Assembly: GCF_000297435.1 (NCBI RefSeq)
Contig: NZ_CAIP01000046.1
Location: 1-16,295 of the forward strand
From: Microcystis sp. T1-4
Lineage (GTDB): Bacteria > Cyanobacteriota > Cyanobacteriia > Cyanobacteriales > Microcystaceae
DNA: 16,295 nucleotides
Direction of reading: 5' to 3'
Under the pieces are notes generated by a model. It saw only the letters and a list, made by a program, of their open reading frames with translations, did no database searches and was not told the DNA's origin. Shown one piece after another: positions 14,369 through 16,295 of this stretch. Numbering within the stretch: the first letter of the stretch is position 1; the number at the start of each line of letters is the position of its first letter. A program made the translations under genes and the position numbers.

Positions 14369-14557
14369 TTTTATATTCTCCATAATCGTTTGAGTATGGG
14401 GATGATTTTCCCCTAATCCTTCTCTGAAAATATTAATCGCTTCTAGATAGAGAGGTTCCGCTTCTGAGTACCTAACTTGGGAGTAGTACAAGTGTGCTAA
14501 ATTGTTGAGGGAAGTTGCCACATGGGGATGATTGTCTCCTAGTAGTTGTTGTCTCAA
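14342..14557 (-). pseudogene. 3' fragment of a TPR gene (copy 1)
   Basis: About 70 codons of tetratricopeptide repeats of the kinesin-light-chain type: LGDNHPHVATSLNNLAHLYY, then SEAEPLYLEAINIFREGLGE, then NHPHTQTIMENIKLC and a stop. Such proteins normally have many repeats; here only the last one and a half remain, with no plausible start (the first candidate is a TTG). The fragment abuts the stop codon of the PIN toxin gene on the same strand. A diverged copy lies at 15517-15684. Confidence 0.8.
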
Positions 14558-14559
14558 TT

Positions 14560-14985
14560 CTAATGTAACTCTATATTTTGAAATAAAATGAAAAATCCTT
14601 CTTGCGTAAAATGCTTATCGTGGGTAAGAATTTCATTTATATTCATTTGGCGCATTGTTTGCATGGATATACAATCTGTTAAGCTGTAATCTTTATCTGG
14701 ACGATTTTGATATAAATCTAATCCTGATTGGACCGTCTGATGAGTTTGAGGTATAACTAAGATTTGGGGATTATTTTGTAAGCCTCTAATAACTTGTAAG
14801 GTTTTTCGTCTAACTGACATTCCATAAGCAGATAGATTGTTGAAAACTTCAATAAAGACTTCATCGGTTGTCACTATTGTTACCTGCTGGAGTTTCCTTG
14901 TCATTTCTATAGCTTTCTCATGCCAATCATCACGATTGTTAATGAGAGCAACCCAATAAAATGTGTCTGCAAAGATGGTTTTCAT
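14560..14985 (-). CDS. PIN-domain ribonuclease toxin (VapC-like)
   Basis: A 141-residue PIN nuclease. The acidic metal-binding set is visible: D7 (FADTFYWVAL), E46 (DEVFIEV), D104 (SLTDCISM) and D123 (ILTHDKHF). The family cleaves RNA, often tRNA or rRNA, and is paired with an antitoxin. The partner is the gene ending 35 bp upstream on the same strand. The last codons run directly into a TPR gene fragment, but the core motifs are complete and the gene looks intact. The ATG at 14985 has no clear ribosome-binding site. A promoter-bearing repeat downstream points antisense toward it. Confidence 0.88.
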   Translation of the reverse strand: MKTIFADTFYWVALINNRDDWHEKAIEMTRKLQQVTIVTTDEVFIEVFNNLSAYGMSVRRKTLQVIRGLQNNPQILVIPQTHQTVQSGLDLYQNRPDKDYSLTDCISMQTMRQMNINEILTHDKHFTQEGFFILFQNIELH

Positions 14986-15020
14986 TGCTATGATGCTATA
15001 AACTTTAGTTTCGGCTTTGC

Positions 15021-15260
15021 TTAGGATTTGGGAACTCCATAAAGATAATGATCATGTTGATTAGCAAGATCTATAGGCAACTTTTCTAAGTCGTCATTGT
15101 CTAATGGCATCTCTTCCAGAAGCTTTAATATTGCCTCCCCTACATTACTTTCAGATTTAGCATAACTAGCTTGTGCTGAAAGGAGGAAGTTCAAAGTTTC
15201 TTCTATTAAAGAATCCGGTGCTTGTTCAATCTCTTGCAATAGTCTCTCTTTAGTGTTCAT
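15021..15260 (-). CDS. Antitoxin of the PIN module (DUF2281-like)
   Basis: A 79-residue acidic protein with the N-terminal pattern NTKERLLQEIEQAPDSLIEE and TLNFLL, shared by small cyanobacterial antitoxins paired with PIN toxins; the partial gene at the window end has the same pattern (KEQLIKEIETTPISLLPEI). The C-terminal half is rich in Asp, Glu and Leu, the likely toxin-binding part. The ATG at 15260 has AAGGA about 9 bases upstream. It is upstream of the PIN gene with a 35-bp gap, so the pair is probably one transcript. Confidence 0.8.
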   Translation of the reverse strand: MNTKERLLQEIEQAPDSLIEETLNFLLSAQASYAKSESNVGEAILKLLEEMPLDNDDLEKLPIDLANQHDHYLYGVPKS

Positions 15261-15297
15261 GGTTTTATTCCTTGCTAATCAGTTATCAGTTATCAGT

Positions 15298-15340
15298 GAT
15301 TAATTCAATCATAGTCAATGATAGGTGATGCGTTACGACG
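15298..15340. repeat. Dispersed 40-bp unit, copy 3
   Basis: GATTAATTCAATCATAGTCA and the following GGTGATGCGTTACGAC match the unit at 12837 nearly base for base. Two TTATCAG heptamers sit just before it (15280-15296). Confidence 0.7.
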
Positions 15341-15389
15341 GATTGTTAGCTTGAAGTTAAAGCAGAAATTTTGGCCGTCTAACGCACCC
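15328..15389. repeat. MITE-like hairpin with TGCGTTA/TAACGCA ends
   Basis: TGCGTTACGACGG at the left and CCGTCTAACGCA at the right pair over 12 bases with a one-base bulge, around about 35 bp. It occupies the spacer between the 40-bp unit and promoter-bearing repeat copy 4. GGTGCGTTA-ended hairpins are common cyanobacterial repeats. The equivalent spacer holds a different palindrome at 14183 and is absent at 12877. Confidence 0.55.
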
Positions 15390-15391
15390 TA

Positions 15392-15494
15392 CGTTTTTCT
15401 GGATGTTGCTAAATTTTCTCTTGATAAAGGCGACTTGACATGATACTATATTCATAATGGAAAATCCGTGCGCCTACAGACCCTCTTTTCCAAA
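15392..15494 (+). repeat. Promoter-bearing repeat, copy 4
   Basis: CGTTTTTCTGGATG start, TTGATA (15421-15426, one mismatch from TTGACA), 17-bp spacer ending TGA, TACTAT (15444-15449), 7 bp, ATG (15457). It is nearly identical to copy 3, and the match continues into the TPR fragment. A transcript would be antisense to that fragment and to the 3' end of the vapC gene. Confidence 0.75.
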
Positions 15495-15543
15495 GCATTC
15501 AAACTCTATCTTAATTCTACTTGCCAGAGTTGGGACAACATAG
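15457..15543 (+). CDS. Candidate leaderless mini-ORF MENPCAYRPSF, copy 4
   Basis: A 28-codon frame beginning ATG 7 bp after the -10 box. It reads MENPCAYRPSFPKHSNS and ends in VGTT. It is nearly identical to the frame at 14282. Its second half overlaps the TPR fragment on the other strand. There is no ribosome-binding site, so translation would have to be leaderless. Coding is unproven. Confidence 0.25.
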   Translation: MENPCAYRPSFPKHSNSILILLARVGTT

Positions 15544-15684
15544 TTTTATATTCTCCATAATCGTTTGGGTATGGGAATGATTTTCCCCTAATCCTTCTCT
15601 GAAAATATTAATCGCTTCTAGATGGAGAGGTTCCGCTTCTGTGTAGCTGTCTTGGGAATGGTACAATAGTCCTAAATTATTGAG
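15517..15684 (-). pseudogene. 3' fragment of a TPR gene (copy 2)
   Basis: 56 codons from LNNLGLLYHSQDSY through EAEPLHLEAINIFREGLGEN to the same MENIKLCCPNSGK end as the fragment at 14342. The two peptides differ at about 8 of 54 positions. Its upstream edge lies inside the 3' end of the vapC gene, in another frame. Like copy 1 it has no start and directly follows a PIN toxin gene. Confidence 0.8.
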
Positions 15685-16085
15685 AGATACCAATTTTCAT
15701 AACTAAGATTGGGAATATTTTGAAAATGCTTAATGTTAGCTATAATCAGAGTATAATCGCAATAAATAGCAGTCGCAGCAATAAACAAATCAATCGGGGT
15801 AATTAGTTGTCCTTTTATTCTAAGATTAACGTATATTTGAGTAGCTATATCACTAATTTCACGATCATAACCAATTACTTCACTGACTTCTGCAAGACGT
15901 TCAAATTGTTGTTGTTGATTTCGTGCATCTTTATACAATAAACCACTTTTAATCTCGTAATAGGTAAAGATTGAAAACGATATATAAGTATAGTGTTGTC
16001 GATAGATGCGGAATTGTTCAATTACTGCGGGATTGCCTCGTAAAAAATAAGAGAGGATATTGGTATCAAGTAATGCTTGTTTCAT
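15672..16085 (-). CDS. vapC: VapC-type PIN-domain ribonuclease toxin
   Basis: A 137-residue PIN nuclease. Metal-site residues are D7 (LLDTNILSYFL), E44 (YYEIKSGLL), D99 (ITPIDLFIAATA) and N117 (IIANIKHF). Full motif set and normal length, so probably active as a tRNA- or rRNA-cleaving toxin. Its ATG overlaps the stop of the upstream antitoxin as ATGA, a tight TA operon. The last five codons (YLSII) and the TAG lie in DNA shared with the TPR fragment, so the original C-terminus was probably replaced or trimmed there. The family usually ends soon after a LxxENW motif (LSYENW here), so function is likely spared. Confidence 0.92.
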   Translation of the reverse strand: MKQALLDTNILSYFLRGNPAVIEQFRIYRQHYTYISFSIFTYYEIKSGLLYKDARNQQQQFERLAEVSEVIGYDREISDIATQIYVNLRIKGQLITPIDLFIAATAIYCDYTLIIANIKHFQNIPNLSYENWYLSII

Positions 16086-16295
16086 AAGTCATTTATCCGT
16101 CTTAAATCAAGTTGACGATTAGCTTCTGCTTCTTCGACAATCTCTTGCATAGTATTTTCTATATCTGCTGCCATACCAGCAAATTCCATAAAGTCAACGT
16201 CTGGATGTTTTGTTTTTATAGATTGGACAAAATGCAGGATTTCCGGCAGCAGAGAAATGGGAGTTGTTTCAATTTCTTTAATAAGTTGTTCTTTA
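16082..16295 (-). CDS. VapB-like antitoxin, 5' end outside the window
   Basis: A partial gene open to the window edge. The 70 visible codons read KEQLIKEIETTPISLLPEIL, then HFVQSIKTKHPDVDFMEFAG, ending EANRQLDLRRINDL. The N-terminal pattern matches the DUF2281-type antitoxin at 15021-15260, so the two TA modules share antitoxin ancestry although their PIN toxins are quite different. Probably only a few residues are missing. The TGA overlaps the vapC start by four bases (ATGA), so the two are translationally coupled. The C-terminal half is rich in Glu and Ala, a likely toxin-binding helix. Confidence 0.8.
   Translation of the reverse strand, partial: KEQLIKEIETTPISLLPEILHFVQSIKTKHPDVDFMEFAGMAADIENTMQEIVEEAEANRQLDLRRINDL

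Noticed and set aside
12881..15494. Integron attC sites between TA cassettes
   Set aside because: The repeat lacks paired R/L boxes and a large stem, there is no integrase gene, and TA genes face both directions.

Overview
The window looks like chromosomal DNA of a unicellular, bloom-type cyanobacterium, most likely Microcystis or a close relative. Three things point there: a probable cyanobacterial-type divinyl (proto)chlorophyllide 8-vinyl reductase (bciB), an NtcA-type nitrogen-control box in front of an ammonium transporter, and intergenic DNA crowded with TTATCAG/CTGATAA heptamers, small palindromic MITE-like elements and GCGATCGC octamers (for example near 4377 and 9195). The genus is inferred from texture and remembered gene families, not from a database search.

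Layout. 95-5287 (all minus strand): an XPB-like SF2 helicase, the Hsp90 chaperone gene htpG with a good intrinsic terminator, and ribD for riboflavin synthesis. 5288-5802 is gene-free and holds a G-quadruplex-type tract, a telomere-like CCCCTAAA array and an NtcA box. 5803-8839 (plus): two tandem ammonium transporters from different Amt subgroups. 9131-9963 (minus): a haloacetate-dehalogenase-like alpha/beta hydrolase broken by three frameshifts and without a start. 10406-12632 (plus): a class II histone-deacetylase-like amidohydrolase and bciB.

12633 to the end is a toxin-antitoxin (TA) island. It holds hicBA (plus), a Phd/YefM-like antitoxin with only a fossil of its toxin (minus), an antitoxin/PIN pair (minus) and a VapBC pair cut by the window edge (minus). 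A repeat of about 100 bp, always in the same orientation, occurs four times and separates every pair of adjacent modules. Each copy carries a near-consensus sigma70 promoter (TTGACA, 17-bp spacer, extended -10). Exactly 7 bp beyond the -10 is a start codon opening a mini-ORF that begins MENPCA. At hicBA this promoter probably drives the operon, and the mini-ORF ends 5 bp before hicB. At the other three copies it points antisense into the tails of the neighbouring TA operons. Two copies continue into a duplicated 3' fragment of a TPR gene that abuts two unrelated PIN toxin genes. This modular repeat/TA/TPR architecture is the most unusual thing in the window.

The left two thirds is ordinary housekeeping and nitrogen or pigment metabolism. 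The right third is accessory DNA shaped by repeat-mediated shuffling and decay.
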